DNA of 64,000 nucleotides from Clostridiaceae bacterium (lineage in GTDB: Bacteria > Bacillota > Clostridia > Oscillospirales > Acutalibacteraceae), in contig JAEEHB010000029.1 of NCBI GenBank assembly GCA_016280595.1, positions 16,809-80,808 of the forward strand. The letters run 5' to 3'. The translations under genes and the position numbers were made by a program. The first letter of the stretch is position 1; each line of letters opens with the position of its first letter. The notes beneath the pieces are model-generated. The model did not search any database. It was not told the DNA's origin and saw only the letters and a program-made list of their open reading frames with translations. Shown piece after piece: positions 37,838-47,493 of the stretch.

Positions 37838-38055
37838 TCCTTCGACAACATCCCTTGTCATTCCGAGCCTGTCGAGGAATCTCAGATCCTTCGGCTCACT
37901 TCGTTCGCTCAGGATGACAGTTTTGTCATTCCGAGCCTGCCGGGGAATCTCAGATCCTTCGGCTCACTTCGTTCGCTCAGGATGACAGTTTTGTCATTCC
38001 GAGCCTGTCGAGGAATCTCAGATCCTTCGGCTCACTTCGTTCGCTCAGGATGACA
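37838..38055 (+). repeat. Family A palindromic repeat array, 68-bp tandem period
   Basis: TGTCATTCCGAGCCTG(T/C)CG(A/G)GGAATCTCAGATCCTTCGGCTCACTTCGTTCGCTCAGGATGACA starting at 37856, 37924 and 37992. Confidence 0.92.
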
Positions 38056-38070
38056 ATCATCCCCATATCA

Positions 38071-38105
38071 AAACCCGCCCCGGCGAATACTCGCTGAGGC
38101 GGGTT
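38071..38105 (-). terminator. Terminator-like hairpin downstream of pilin genes
   Basis: aaacccgcc(ccggcgaatactcgctga)ggcgggttat. Confidence 0.5.
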
Positions 38106-38196
38106 ATCATTATCTAACAAAATCTACTGCCCTTTCCACGATCGGATGAGGGTGGCTCACAGAGCCGGGTGTGAACGAAAATCTATAAATCTGATA

Positions 38197-38685
38197 TCAA
38201 TCTCCGTCGGGATCTTCCATTGTCATATCAATATTAGCGTCCTCTGGGTTGGTAATATGAGGTGCTCCGGATAAACTGTCTATAGTTATGACATAAACTT
38301 TCCTTGATTTGATTTCACGGTTTGGATCAATACCGCAAACATCAACAAATGTTTCATCATTTTCCCCGTTATTATAGGCAAGCGTGGACCCCGAAGCCGC
38401 TGACCCATTGGGATTTTTGTTCAGTTCAATGGATAAGTATCCATCATTGCCTCTTTTTATAATGATTTTGCCTTCACCGGTCAGGTGTCCCATAGCATAC
38501 TCCCCGTTTGCCGTATGAAGAACTTCTTCTGCGCAGTTGGAGAGAACGGCATCACGCGAGCGTTCCACATAGCGCAGGTAAGCAGGCGCAATCACAGCCA
38601 CAAGGGCAACGAGAATTGCCATAACGATGATGAGCTCAACAAGGGAAAAGCCCTTGTTGTTTTTTGAATGCCGCATTTGAATCAA
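38197..38685 (-). CDS. Type IV prepilin-like protein (minor pilin)
   Basis: NNKGFSLVELIIVMAILVALVAVIAPAYLRYVERSRDAVLSN: class III signal peptide G|FSLVE. Confidence 0.9.
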   Translation of the reverse strand: MIQMRHSKNNKGFSLVELIIVMAILVALVAVIAPAYLRYVERSRDAVLSNCAEEVLHTANGEYAMGHLTGEGKIIIKRGNDGYLSIELNKNPNGSAASGSTLAYNNGENDETFVDVCGIDPNREIKSRKVYVITIDSLSGAPHITNPEDANIDMTMEDPDGD

Positions 38686-38701
38686 CCCCGATTAAAAAAT
38701 A

Positions 38702-38759
38702 GTAGGGTAAGCATACATGCTTACCGAATATGAACGGCAAGGATGTATCCTTGCCCTAC
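38702..38759. repeat. Interspersed double-hairpin repeat, copy 2 (family B)
   Basis: TAGGGTAAGCATACATGCTTACCGAATATGAACGGCAAGGATGTATCCTTGCCCTAC. Confidence 0.7.
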
Positions 38760-38949
38760 ATCCCTGAATCCTCAATAACAATTATAATTCTTTAAAATCA
38801 TTATTCAAAATTCAAAAATGTTCCGCCCCGACAAGGGGGTGCCGGGACGGACACTTCAATTAAAATTTACATGTAAAATTTAATCTGTGGGGCGGCGGTT
38901 AAGCCGCCCCTGATAAACCTTAATTATTAAATGTTACTATTAACTATAA

Positions 38950-39429
38950 TTAGGCAATTGTGAAATCGTAGTTTGTACCGTCAAACTTAACAGTAATGAC
39001 CTTCGTAACAGAACTCTTAACTTTTCTGGTGGAGTCAACACCGGCAAGCTTCATAAGGTAATCAACGCCGTTTTTGGTGCTGTCGGAATTCTGCTTGATA
39101 TGCTCTGTGGTGATGGTAATCGGAGCGCCATTGGCACCTGCTGCAACAGTAACAGTACCTGTTTTGGGAGAAGCAGCGGTGGCTTGATCAGCACCATCAA
39201 GAACGAGATCGCCCTGGGGATCGATGAAGTCGGTCTTAACAGCGGTCATAACGTCTTCAGCAGCGTTGGTAACAACGGCGTCACGGGATCTCTGGAGATA
39301 GCGGATGTACTGAGGAGCAAGAACTGCTACAAGGGCAACCATGATTGCCATAACGATAATAAGTTCAACAAGGGAGAAACCTTTGTTGGCTTTGCGATTC
39401 TCACGCATATGAGCGATTTTAGTCATCAT
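38950..39429 (-). CDS. Type IV pilin (candidate major pilin)
   Basis: ANKGFSLVELIIVMAIMVALVAVLAPQYIRYLQRSRDAVVTNAAEDVMTAVKT; 159 aa; strong RBS aaggagg. Confidence 0.9.
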   Translation of the reverse strand: MMTKIAHMRENRKANKGFSLVELIIVMAIMVALVAVLAPQYIRYLQRSRDAVVTNAAEDVMTAVKTDFIDPQGDLVLDGADQATAASPKTGTVTVAAGANGAPITITTEHIKQNSDSTKNGVDYLMKLAGVDSTRKVKSSVTKVITVKFDGTNYDFTIA

Positions 39430-39530
39430 AAAGAATATCCTCCTTATTTTATTTTATGACTTTTTCTATTACGATGCCCCTTCCCCCTTTGAAAGGAGCA
39501 CAATAACCATTGTAATGAAGGTAACGCTTT

Positions 39531-39594
39531 TGTCATTCCGAACTTGCCGAGGAATCTCAGATCTTTCGACTCGCTTCGCTCGCTCAAGATGACA
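39531..39594 (+). repeat. Family A palindromic repeat, single copy
   Basis: TGTCATTCCGAACTTGCCGAGGAATCTCAGATCTTTCGACTCGCTTCGCTCGCTCAAGATGACA. Confidence 0.88.
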
Positions 39595-39726
39595 GTTTCT
39601 GCACCGGTTTGCCCGGCGGGCAGGTGCTCCGCCTCACCTTACATATTCATTTTACACGCCCGGGTGTCACAAACCAGTCACAAACCGGGAATTTTTTTGA
39701 AAAAATATTTTTTTGTGTGGGTTTCT

Positions 39727-39763
39727 CTCACTCCTCAGGGGCGGAGCCCCGCCCCTGAGTGAG
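39727..39763. promoter_or_regulatory. Strong GC-rich hairpin between the giant gene and the pilin gene (possible terminator or RNA stability element)
   Basis: CTCACTCCTCAGGGGCGG-AGCC-CCGCCCCTGAGTGAG inverted repeat; no clean adjacent T-run. Confidence 0.5.
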
Positions 39764-39791
39764 CGATATGATAAACTAATCTTGTGAATCG

Positions 39792-42700
39792 TTATGCGAG
39801 CGGTGACAAACCGAGACGTCGGTATTCGAGAGATGCCTTGTTGCTCGCTTCGCCGTTTTCGACAGACGATTGAGCGTAAATCGTATATGATTCACTGCCA
39901 CTATTCATCGCCTGAAGCACGGCATCAGGAGTATAGAAATAGTATGTAACATCGGATGTTACCGGATAACCGCCGGCCGAATGCTCAATGCCCGTGCTCT
40001 TGAGTTTTCCGTTACTGTCTTTTTCATAAAGCACTATGTCGGTAATCGGCTGGGTAAGGTTGCTGTCTTTATAGAAGTTTACTTTAAGACCTCCGCCTAC
40101 ACCGATATTGATGTTAGGATCAACTATTTTTACGCCTGTTATTTCTTTGTCAACGAATACCTGTTCAGTCTGAGCGTCCATATCTCCGGTGAGCATCTGA
40201 TACTCTATATTAAGAGTATCTTTTTCATTTCTGAAATAAACTTCCGGTTTCTCCTGTGCGGCTCTGTAAGCGCCAACAAGCGTGTTGATGAAGAGCTCAG
40301 CTTCTTCAATTGTGAAGAGGTTAGCGTGACCGGCACCGGTGTAAGTTACATTGCCCGATGTGTAGATATAATAGGAGTTCGAGCAGTCGTTCGGAAGCAG
40401 GTCATAGCAGGTTGTTCCTTCCCAGGGATCGGTTGACTTGTTGCTGTCGCTCGGGTCTGCAAGGCAATACCAAACAGTTGTATCACCATCATTAAGGTTA
40501 ATCTGGTAATACTGATCGTGCGTGGGCATTATCCTTATCTTGCCGTCTTCCTGATTGCCTGTCAGGCCGTTAAATTTGGATGTATTTACATCATAAGGAT
40601 AGGTGGTGATTGAGCCCTTGCCTACCTGAGTAATCGCGCTGGTAATATACGGGCTTCTGTGCGGAGTGTCAACCTTTCCGGGCACCGTAATAGGCATATA
40701 ATAGTTATCTGCATTTGAACTGTCACTATAAAGCCTGTTGGTAAGATACCTGGCTATAGTCCACTTGGTAAAGCCCTGAGATTCATAAATGTAATCAGCT
40801 TTAACCTGCTCTCCGCCAAATGTAGCTGTAACTTTTACGCCGTCAACCATCTTTGTGCCGCCCGGCGTATTATCCGGATAAGTGGTGTAAACGATTTCTT
40901 CATCGCCGTCAACTGCTTTGGTGTGTCTCTTTGCAGAGCTCGGCTCATAAGCAACAGTAAAGCCGTGTGCAAGCATTTCAACTTCGGAAACAACTCTGCC
41001 GCGAGTCTCGCTATTACCGGTTTCCGCAGTTGTGACATATTTGTTATTAACAACATTTCCGTCCGCATCGACTGCGGGAATATCTGTGCCGAGCAGATAG
41101 CTGAACTGATGGCCGTGCTTAAAGTTGGCATCTTCCCAGAAAGTGCCGTAATATGTGTCAGTATCAGTTGACGAACTTGATGAATTAACCTTTTGGTTCA
41201 TACTTCGGCTTATTTCATAGGTTATGCCGTATCTGTCCAATTTAAGCGGATATCGCAAAACCAGGTTGTTGTAATAGCCGTCTCTTGTGCGGTTATCGGC
41301 AATCTTGTTGTTAAGCTCTGCTTCCTGATCAATTCTCGGTTCATCAATCTTGATAGGTTCTTTACCGATAAAAGAGCGCACAACATTTCTGAACCAAATC
41401 CAGACTCTTGTGGCGGTCTCCTTAACGGTAGTGTTCCAGAATTCTTCTACCTTATCTACCACATCTGCAAACCAGCTTACGACATTAAGAGCATAGTAAT
41501 CAACAAAGTTCACATTGCCGTTTGTGGTATCGTGGCAGAAAAGGACGGGCCTGCCGCTGTCAATGAAATTGCGTATAGCCAGAGCGGAATACAGGTTGAA
41601 GCCGAGAGTTGCTGCGGCAAGGTTGAGACCTGCTCTGTTTTGCCTTTCATACTTGCCATAGGAATCACCGAAGCCAAGAATCAGCATATCATACTGAGCC
41701 AGGAAATCGGTAGGCTTGCCTTCATCATTTTTGGCTTCCACAGCGTCCATATTCTGATACCAGCAGAAATTCATTTCATAGATATCGGTTAGAGCGATGT
41801 CAAGCTCAAAATCAAACTGCTCATAAGTGTAAATAATATTGCCGAAATAGTCGGTCATAACAGATCCGTCAGCTTTGGTCTTAGGCACCTTTTCTCCTTT
41901 GGGATTAACCCAGAACTCAACATGGGTTCTGTATTTGATTCTGTCTTTGGAGAATAATGCAAACTGTTCCTTTAGCTTTTGCTTGAGGTCGAGCTGATAA
42001 TCGGATTGGTCTCCGCTGTCAACATCTATTTCACTCTGAAGCGGATCATAGTAAACTGTTCTGTCAAGTTTGGAATCTTCGGCAATACAGAGCTGATAGA
42101 AAGCGTCATTCTTAAAATCAACATCTGTATATTCATAGATGAAGTTCGACCTGCCTGTAATATCTTTGGCGGTAGTGTTTTCTCTCAGATACCAGGCTTC
42201 GTTAACTTTATCACCGGCAATATTGGGGTCATCCTTATATATTGTGCCGTCTCTGCCGGCGCCGGTGCCGAGGAAGAGCGAGCCGAGATATGCGTTGCCC
42301 TTTGCTGCAGCCCTGAGCGTTTCGGGGTCATACGGCGTTTTGGTAACATCCGCCTTCGAAACATCATACCACTTCGGATATTTGCCGCCTTCTTTGGGCC
42401 TGTCTTCATCTTCTTTTTCATTAGGCCTCCAAATGCCTCTGATTGAAGGTGAATTGTAGTCGGAAATCAGATTGTTAACTGCATTATATCGTTTCGCAAC
42501 AGAGTTTGACCACTGGTCGGCAGGCAGCACCTGAACTGCCTTAATTACCGTGCCTTCACCCACACCCGCTTTACGGTATGCGTAACCGATGTATGAATCG
42601 TGAAGAATCTTCTCGCCGTGGGCATTAGTCTCGTTAGGATCCATCACAACAAGCTTCCACGGAATAATGCCGACATAGCTGGAAGGAAGAGTCTTTTCAA

Positions 42701-45700
42701 GCGTGTATTGATTGTCTGAGCCGTGTGAAGAGGAGCTGGTTACAGTCCACAGTTTGTTATTGACATGCTGAGGCTCCGGAGCTTCCGAGCTCTTCTTTTT
42801 AAGCAAAGTCGGGTCTGTTTCTTCGTAATCGCTGAAAACAGCATCATGGTTGCCGTCTATATACAGATGGACCTCATACGCTTTGGCTCCTGCCGTCTTT
42901 TCATTACGCACGGCAAAGTCAATCTTAAGGTTTCTGTCCGGAAGAGCATCGGGATAGGAAACAAGGGTGTATGGGTCAACATCAAGCTTCGGCGCCTGAA
43001 GAGAATCTATTCTTGTTACAAGCCTGTCTCTGCCGGCTTCTTCATTGAAATCGCTGGCTGCAAATATGTTCGGCAGTGCCACTTTGCTGCGGCTGCTGTC
43101 AATTGTATTATCTACCTTATTGTAGACTTTAGACATAAACTGATAAAGGAAGGTTGTGTTGTCAACCGTTCGCTCCTCAACCCTTGTGTCTCCCTTCATA
43201 TTAATGGTTATGGTGCCTGTCGAGTTATCATCTGCGCCGCTGATCCATGCGGAGTTCGGAACAACATTGTATTTGGTGATATAAGATGTCCACGAACAAT
43301 TGTAATCACCGTGTCGGTCACCGGTGCCCCAAGCGCCGACCTCATCCCATGAATGCTCGCCGTTGATATCTCCTTCTATAGCCAAATAAGCATAATCGCA
43401 CGCTGTCTTGGTTATTTTCATTGTCCCGTCATCTTCGTTTGTAATAGTTCCGTGAACACCATTATTACAACCGCAGTCTCCATAGGTTCCTATTCTTGCA
43501 TGATGCCTCCAATTCAACTCACTGTAATCCACAAACACATTACAACTGCGCGGATTCGGACTGATGTTAACATAAGCAAGAGCATCGTTTCCGGTTCTTC
43601 TTCCGGTAAGTGTAAAGGTCTGTTTGCAATTCTTTTTAAGAGAATTATCGTTGTAATCAATTGGATCGCGGCTGTAATCAAAGCCTTTTTTGTATGCACT
43701 GTTATCGGAATTACCATTACAGAATGTGATCTCATTACTGTGGAGCTTTAATTTGTTGGTGATGAACTTCTGCTTGTATGCATCGGAAACCGGCACTCCG
43801 TAATCGGTCTCTCCCTGCTCGGGCAGTCTGAATGTTACATCGCAATAATAACGGTAATCCTCATTGAGCTTCTGATATCTCAATTTGTCTCTGTCGCTTT
43901 TTTTATTAAGGGAAATACCGGAAATGATTTTATCGCCGTTCTGATCCTTGTAGTGTTCCTGATAATTCCAGTCGCCTATGGTGCTGTACCAGTTTCTGGC
44001 TGTCTGGTCAGTAGTCAGCTTTGATTCATCGGCAATAGGCTCAACCCAGTTTTCTGATTCTTTCGAACTTATGCCATTTTTCTCCGCATCCGTTCTGCTT
44101 CTGTAAAACTCAGCGTAATCCACATTTTTGGTGCCCTGTTCCTTACCGTTTTTCGCCCATTTCCAGGTGAAAACGGGGATTATACCTTTGGGAACATCGC
44201 CTATCAATTCCGCTTTAACAAAGGCAAAATAAACCGTGTCTGTGCCTGAAGCTGCGTCATTGGTCTTGAATGAAGCCCAGTTTCCGTTGTCATCCTGAAC
44301 TCTGGTAGGCTCACCCCAGGGATCATTACCTGAAGTGCCACGATAAACAAGCTTTGTGGTTACTTTAACGGTAAACTGCGTGCTGAAAGTTTGAGATTCA
44401 ACGAGGTCATTTGCAAAAACAATCGGGAAGCCCGCGTCGGCAAAATCCTGCAGCTGATCCATCACATCACGGGTAATGTCGTTACCGGTGGTGCGCAGGT
44501 CAAACTCATGGTCGGGAGCAATATAATATGTGCTGAATCTGCTCTGCTTACCTGTAATGGACGTATAGTCGGCGTCAACGAGGCCGGCAAGGGTTTCACC
44601 TTCTATGGTTCCCTTAACCATATCTTTGAGGTTGGTGCCGTCATATTTGATATTGCCGGATGTGTAGGCATCACCTATGCTGGTATAAAGTTTGTTTTTT
44701 ATTTCCTGCCTTGAGTCGTTATAAGCAATTTCGGTGTTGCCGTTTTTATAAGTTGCCTGCTTTTCAAGATTGCCGACTGCCGCGCCGATATAAACCAGGT
44801 CGTAGTTTTCAACTATCTTAGCACCTGTGCCGTTGAGCTCGGCAGTGGACATACGGGTGAGGGTTATATAGTCTTTTGCGTTATCTTCGGTGATTGTTAC
44901 TTTTTCGCCCTGCTCATTTTCAAAGTATTTATCCGGCAGCCACTGCGAGCCGATAATATATTCATCAATGTAGGATTTATTTTGCGCCGTGTATTGGGAT
45001 TTAGGATAATAATACTGCTTTTGGGGGTCGTTGGTATAAGGCTCAATATCGAGCACTCTGAAATTGCGTATTGCGCTCATTATCCTTCTGCCTCTGTAAT
45101 TGATAATACAGCGGAAACACGAGGCTTCATTAACCTCCGAGTTAGGCAAAGGATTGCTTGTGCCTTTTATATTGTTTTCATAATTAATTTGATATTTTAC
45201 ATCATAGTAGGGCGAGGTGTTGCTGTTCGCCCCGGAAATGGTTCTTTTGATTTCTTTTGTGGCAATCGAAGCTGCTGTTCCGCCGATATGCGAGGGATTG
45301 AAAGCGTAAATGTTTGCGCTTACGCCGCCGCCTATAATTGACACGCCGCCGTTTTCGGTTACCCTGTCAATAAGTTCATAAATCAGAGAGTAAAGGTTGG
45401 GCAGTTCGCTTGAAGAAATCACATTGGCATAGGCCGGGTCAATCAGGCGCGAATCGACAGCCACAGGCACTTTATATGTGCCTCCGGCAGCATCGAGTAT
45501 CGCATTTTTGACATCTTCCGAAATATCTTCGGTATATTTTATTTTGCCCGGCAAGGTGCTGATTGAAGTTGCCGTGCCGGCAGAGATTACAATCATATTT
45601 GTAACCTTTAATCTGCCGAGATACGATTCAGTTACATTAAGCGATTCGGGAGTTACGGTTGAAAGCGTTACGGGGAAATTGTCCGTGTTTACATCGTAAT

Positions 45701-47444
45701 CAAGGGCTCCCTTTTTAAATAAATCATTATTGGTGAAATCGTTTAAATAATATGCTTTTTTCGTGTATACGGTTATGGATTCCGGAGAGCTGCTGTCAGG
45801 CTCAAAAACATAGTCGCTGTTTCCACCGACATAAGAATAGGTTTTTTCAAGTGCTTTAAAGTATCCACATGCAAAACCGCTGTCATTTCTCTTTTTAAAG
45901 CTCAGATTCGATGTGCCGGCTTCAAAAACTGGCGTTGCACGATAAGTATGATATTCATCTCGAGTGGCCGTAACTGTCTGCAAGCCCTTGCCGCTGCTGT
46001 CATATACGTCTTCGTTAATAGCCGCGGTGAAATACTCTCCGGCCATCGCCTTGTCATAATCAAGGTCAAGGGCCTCAGCGTCATCTACTCCGGCAACGCC
46101 TACGCATCTGTAATTGCCGGGATTTCCGGGAATCTCCTCGTAGATGCCTATGCCGTTGAAATCCAAGGTTTCCCAATCGGCAGAGGAAATCGGTGTGAAT
46201 ATAAGATTATACCAGAAATCGTTATCGGTATCGGAATAACTCTCCGAGCCGTAAATGAATCTGTCGGTATCCTGAACAAAGCCGCGCACATCACCAAGCG
46301 GCTCTCCGAAATAAACATCGGAGAATGTGGCGGTAGTATTTGTGGTCTTGTCAACGCCGAAGCAAAGCTGAATATACAGCTTTTTAGTAAGGTCTGTCAT
46401 TTGCGGCGTTTTGATTGTGACCTTGTAAGTGCCACCCACCGATTCATTCACATTTGCATCACTGCTCGTTTCATATATCTTATCAGGATAGAGAGTCGTT
46501 GCTCCGATAAGAGAAGAGAGCTCGCCGGCTGATGTTGTATATGCCGCGACATAAAACTTTCCGTTGTTATTAACATTCACATGGAAAGAAAGCTCATACT
46601 CGGTATCTCTTTCAACTTCCATAAAATAACCTTTGCTTGAGGCATATGTGGTGGTAACGGGAAGGACATGAGCTATACTTCCGGTGGAGACAGATACGGA
46701 TTTGTCAGATGCATTGAAATTGAGATTATCACCGGATGCATAATTTATCAACTTGTTACTAACCTGCCACAGGGTGCCAGATGGGCCGAATTTATCATTG
46801 AACTCATTATAGAAAAACAGCTTTTTTGAAGGGCTGTAACTTGCGTTGAGCTTGTAGTCGCCTTGAGGAACACCATAATCATTTTTCGGCGCATCGGTAA
46901 AGGTGCCGTGAATTATGCTGGAATCGGAAGACGCCAGCGTCACTTCTCTTAGCGGTTTCGCGCCGTTTTTGGGCACTCCGTTTGTTAAGTCCTCGTTGCG
47001 GTAATAATCCCTATCATCAACTTTGGTTACCTGCCAGGGGAAATACTCCTTGTAGCCCTCCCCCATAGTCAAAGGATAATCTGTGGTGCCGGCATCACCT
47101 ATAATGCCTTTACCCTTAAGATTATTGTAAACCGCGGTCATATAAGTAATGCGGTCACTCTGAGTCCAGCCCGCTTTTTCTGACGCCTTATCTGCAAAGA
47201 TATTCAGAGGTTCACTGCCGGCGGAAAGGAAACCCATTGTTGTCTGCTCGGCATCAGGCACCATCTCAATAACTTCAAAGCTGCCTCCGCGGTTCAAATC
47301 TCTTTTTAAATCTTCAATATAATCAAAAGATCTCGCAGATGATTTGACAGAAAACAGAGGTCCCATAGCCGTTGCGGCAAGCACAACAGCCAAAGTGCCG
47401 GAAACAGCTTTTTTCAATTTTTCAGGCGTTTTCTTTATTTTCAT
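39792..47444 (-). CDS. Giant secreted protein (2550 aa) encoded in type IV pilus operon; DUF5057-like by motif recall
   Basis: Signal peptide KKAVSGTLAVVLAATAMGPLFSVKSSA; N-terminal FEVIEMVPDAEQTTMGFLSAGSEPLN resembles DUF5057 starts (recalled, not searched); single continuous ORF with RBS aaggaggc. Confidence 0.75.
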   Translation of the reverse strand: MKIKKTPEKLKKAVSGTLAVVLAATAMGPLFSVKSSARSFDYIEDLKRDLNRGGSFEVIEMVPDAEQTTMGFLSAGSEPLNIFADKASEKAGWTQSDRITYMTAVYNNLKGKGIIGDAGTTDYPLTMGEGYKEYFPWQVTKVDDRDYYRNEDLTNGVPKNGAKPLREVTLASSDSSIIHGTFTDAPKNDYGVPQGDYKLNASYSPSKKLFFYNEFNDKFGPSGTLWQVSNKLINYASGDNLNFNASDKSVSVSTGSIAHVLPVTTTYASSKGYFMEVERDTEYELSFHVNVNNNGKFYVAAYTTSAGELSSLIGATTLYPDKIYETSSDANVNESVGGTYKVTIKTPQMTDLTKKLYIQLCFGVDKTTNTTATFSDVYFGEPLGDVRGFVQDTDRFIYGSESYSDTDNDFWYNLIFTPISSADWETLDFNGIGIYEEIPGNPGNYRCVGVAGVDDAEALDLDYDKAMAGEYFTAAINEDVYDSSGKGLQTVTATRDEYHTYRATPVFEAGTSNLSFKKRNDSGFACGYFKALEKTYSYVGGNSDYVFEPDSSSPESITVYTKKAYYLNDFTNNDLFKKGALDYDVNTDNFPVTLSTVTPESLNVTESYLGRLKVTNMIVISAGTATSISTLPGKIKYTEDISEDVKNAILDAAGGTYKVPVAVDSRLIDPAYANVISSSELPNLYSLIYELIDRVTENGGVSIIGGGVSANIYAFNPSHIGGTAASIATKEIKRTISGANSNTSPYYDVKYQINYENNIKGTSNPLPNSEVNEASCFRCIINYRGRRIMSAIRNFRVLDIEPYTNDPQKQYYYPKSQYTAQNKSYIDEYIIGSQWLPDKYFENEQGEKVTITEDNAKDYITLTRMSTAELNGTGAKIVENYDLVYIGAAVGNLEKQATYKNGNTEIAYNDSRQEIKNKLYTSIGDAYTSGNIKYDGTNLKDMVKGTIEGETLAGLVDADYTSITGKQSRFSTYYIAPDHEFDLRTTGNDITRDVMDQLQDFADAGFPIVFANDLVESQTFSTQFTVKVTTKLVYRGTSGNDPWGEPTRVQDDNGNWASFKTNDAASGTDTVYFAFVKAELIGDVPKGIIPVFTWKWAKNGKEQGTKNVDYAEFYRSRTDAEKNGISSKESENWVEPIADESKLTTDQTARNWYSTIGDWNYQEHYKDQNGDKIISGISLNKKSDRDKLRYQKLNEDYRYYCDVTFRLPEQGETDYGVPVSDAYKQKFITNKLKLHSNEITFCNGNSDNSAYKKGFDYSRDPIDYNDNSLKKNCKQTFTLTGRRTGNDALAYVNISPNPRSCNVFVDYSELNWRHHARIGTYGDCGCNNGVHGTITNEDDGTMKITKTACDYAYLAIEGDINGEHSWDEVGAWGTGDRHGDYNCSWTSYITKYNVVPNSAWISGADDNSTGTITINMKGDTRVEERTVDNTTFLYQFMSKVYNKVDNTIDSSRSKVALPNIFAASDFNEEAGRDRLVTRIDSLQAPKLDVDPYTLVSYPDALPDRNLKIDFAVRNEKTAGAKAYEVHLYIDGNHDAVFSDYEETDPTLLKKKSSEAPEPQHVNNKLWTVTSSSSHGSDNQYTLEKTLPSSYVGIIPWKLVVMDPNETNAHGEKILHDSYIGYAYRKAGVGEGTVIKAVQVLPADQWSNSVAKRYNAVNNLISDYNSPSIRGIWRPNEKEDEDRPKEGGKYPKWYDVSKADVTKTPYDPETLRAAAKGNAYLGSLFLGTGAGRDGTIYKDDPNIAGDKVNEAWYLRENTTAKDITGRSNFIYEYTDVDFKNDAFYQLCIAEDSKLDRTVYYDPLQSEIDVDSGDQSDYQLDLKQKLKEQFALFSKDRIKYRTHVEFWVNPKGEKVPKTKADGSVMTDYFGNIIYTYEQFDFELDIALTDIYEMNFCWYQNMDAVEAKNDEGKPTDFLAQYDMLILGFGDSYGKYERQNRAGLNLAAATLGFNLYSALAIRNFIDSGRPVLFCHDTTNGNVNFVDYYALNVVSWFADVVDKVEEFWNTTVKETATRVWIWFRNVVRSFIGKEPIKIDEPRIDQEAELNNKIADNRTRDGYYNNLVLRYPLKLDRYGITYEISRSMNQKVNSSSSSTDTDTYYGTFWEDANFKHGHQFSYLLGTDIPAVDADGNVVNNKYVTTAETGNSETRGRVVSEVEMLAHGFTVAYEPSSAKRHTKAVDGDEEIVYTTYPDNTPGGTKMVDGVKVTATFGGEQVKADYIYESQGFTKWTIARYLTNRLYSDSSNADNYYMPITVPGKVDTPHRSPYITSAITQVGKGSITTYPYDVNTSKFNGLTGNQEDGKIRIMPTHDQYYQINLNDGDTTVWYCLADPSDSNKSTDPWEGTTCYDLLPNDCSNSYYIYTSGNVTYTGAGHANLFTIEEAELFINTLVGAYRAAQEKPEVYFRNEKDTLNIEYQMLTGDMDAQTEQVFVDKEITGVKIVDPNINIGVGGGLKVNFYKDSNLTQPITDIVLYEKDSNGKLKSTGIEHSAGGYPVTSDVTYYFYTPDAVLQAMNSGSESYTIYAQSSVENGEASNKASLEYRRLGLSPLA

Positions 47445-47493
47445 ATTTCTGCCTCCTTATAACTATGTATGCAAGGGGAGTTGCAAAGGGAAA

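Noticed and set aside
37838-38055. Considered as a CRISPR array
   Set aside because: The whole 68-bp unit repeats, leaving no unique ~30-bp spacers, and no cas genes are nearby
40835-46532. Plus-strand ORFs over the 2550-aa gene (e.g. 41193..41792, 42765..43352, 45948..46532)
   Set aside because: Antisense to one uninterrupted 7.6-kb frame with signal peptide and RBS
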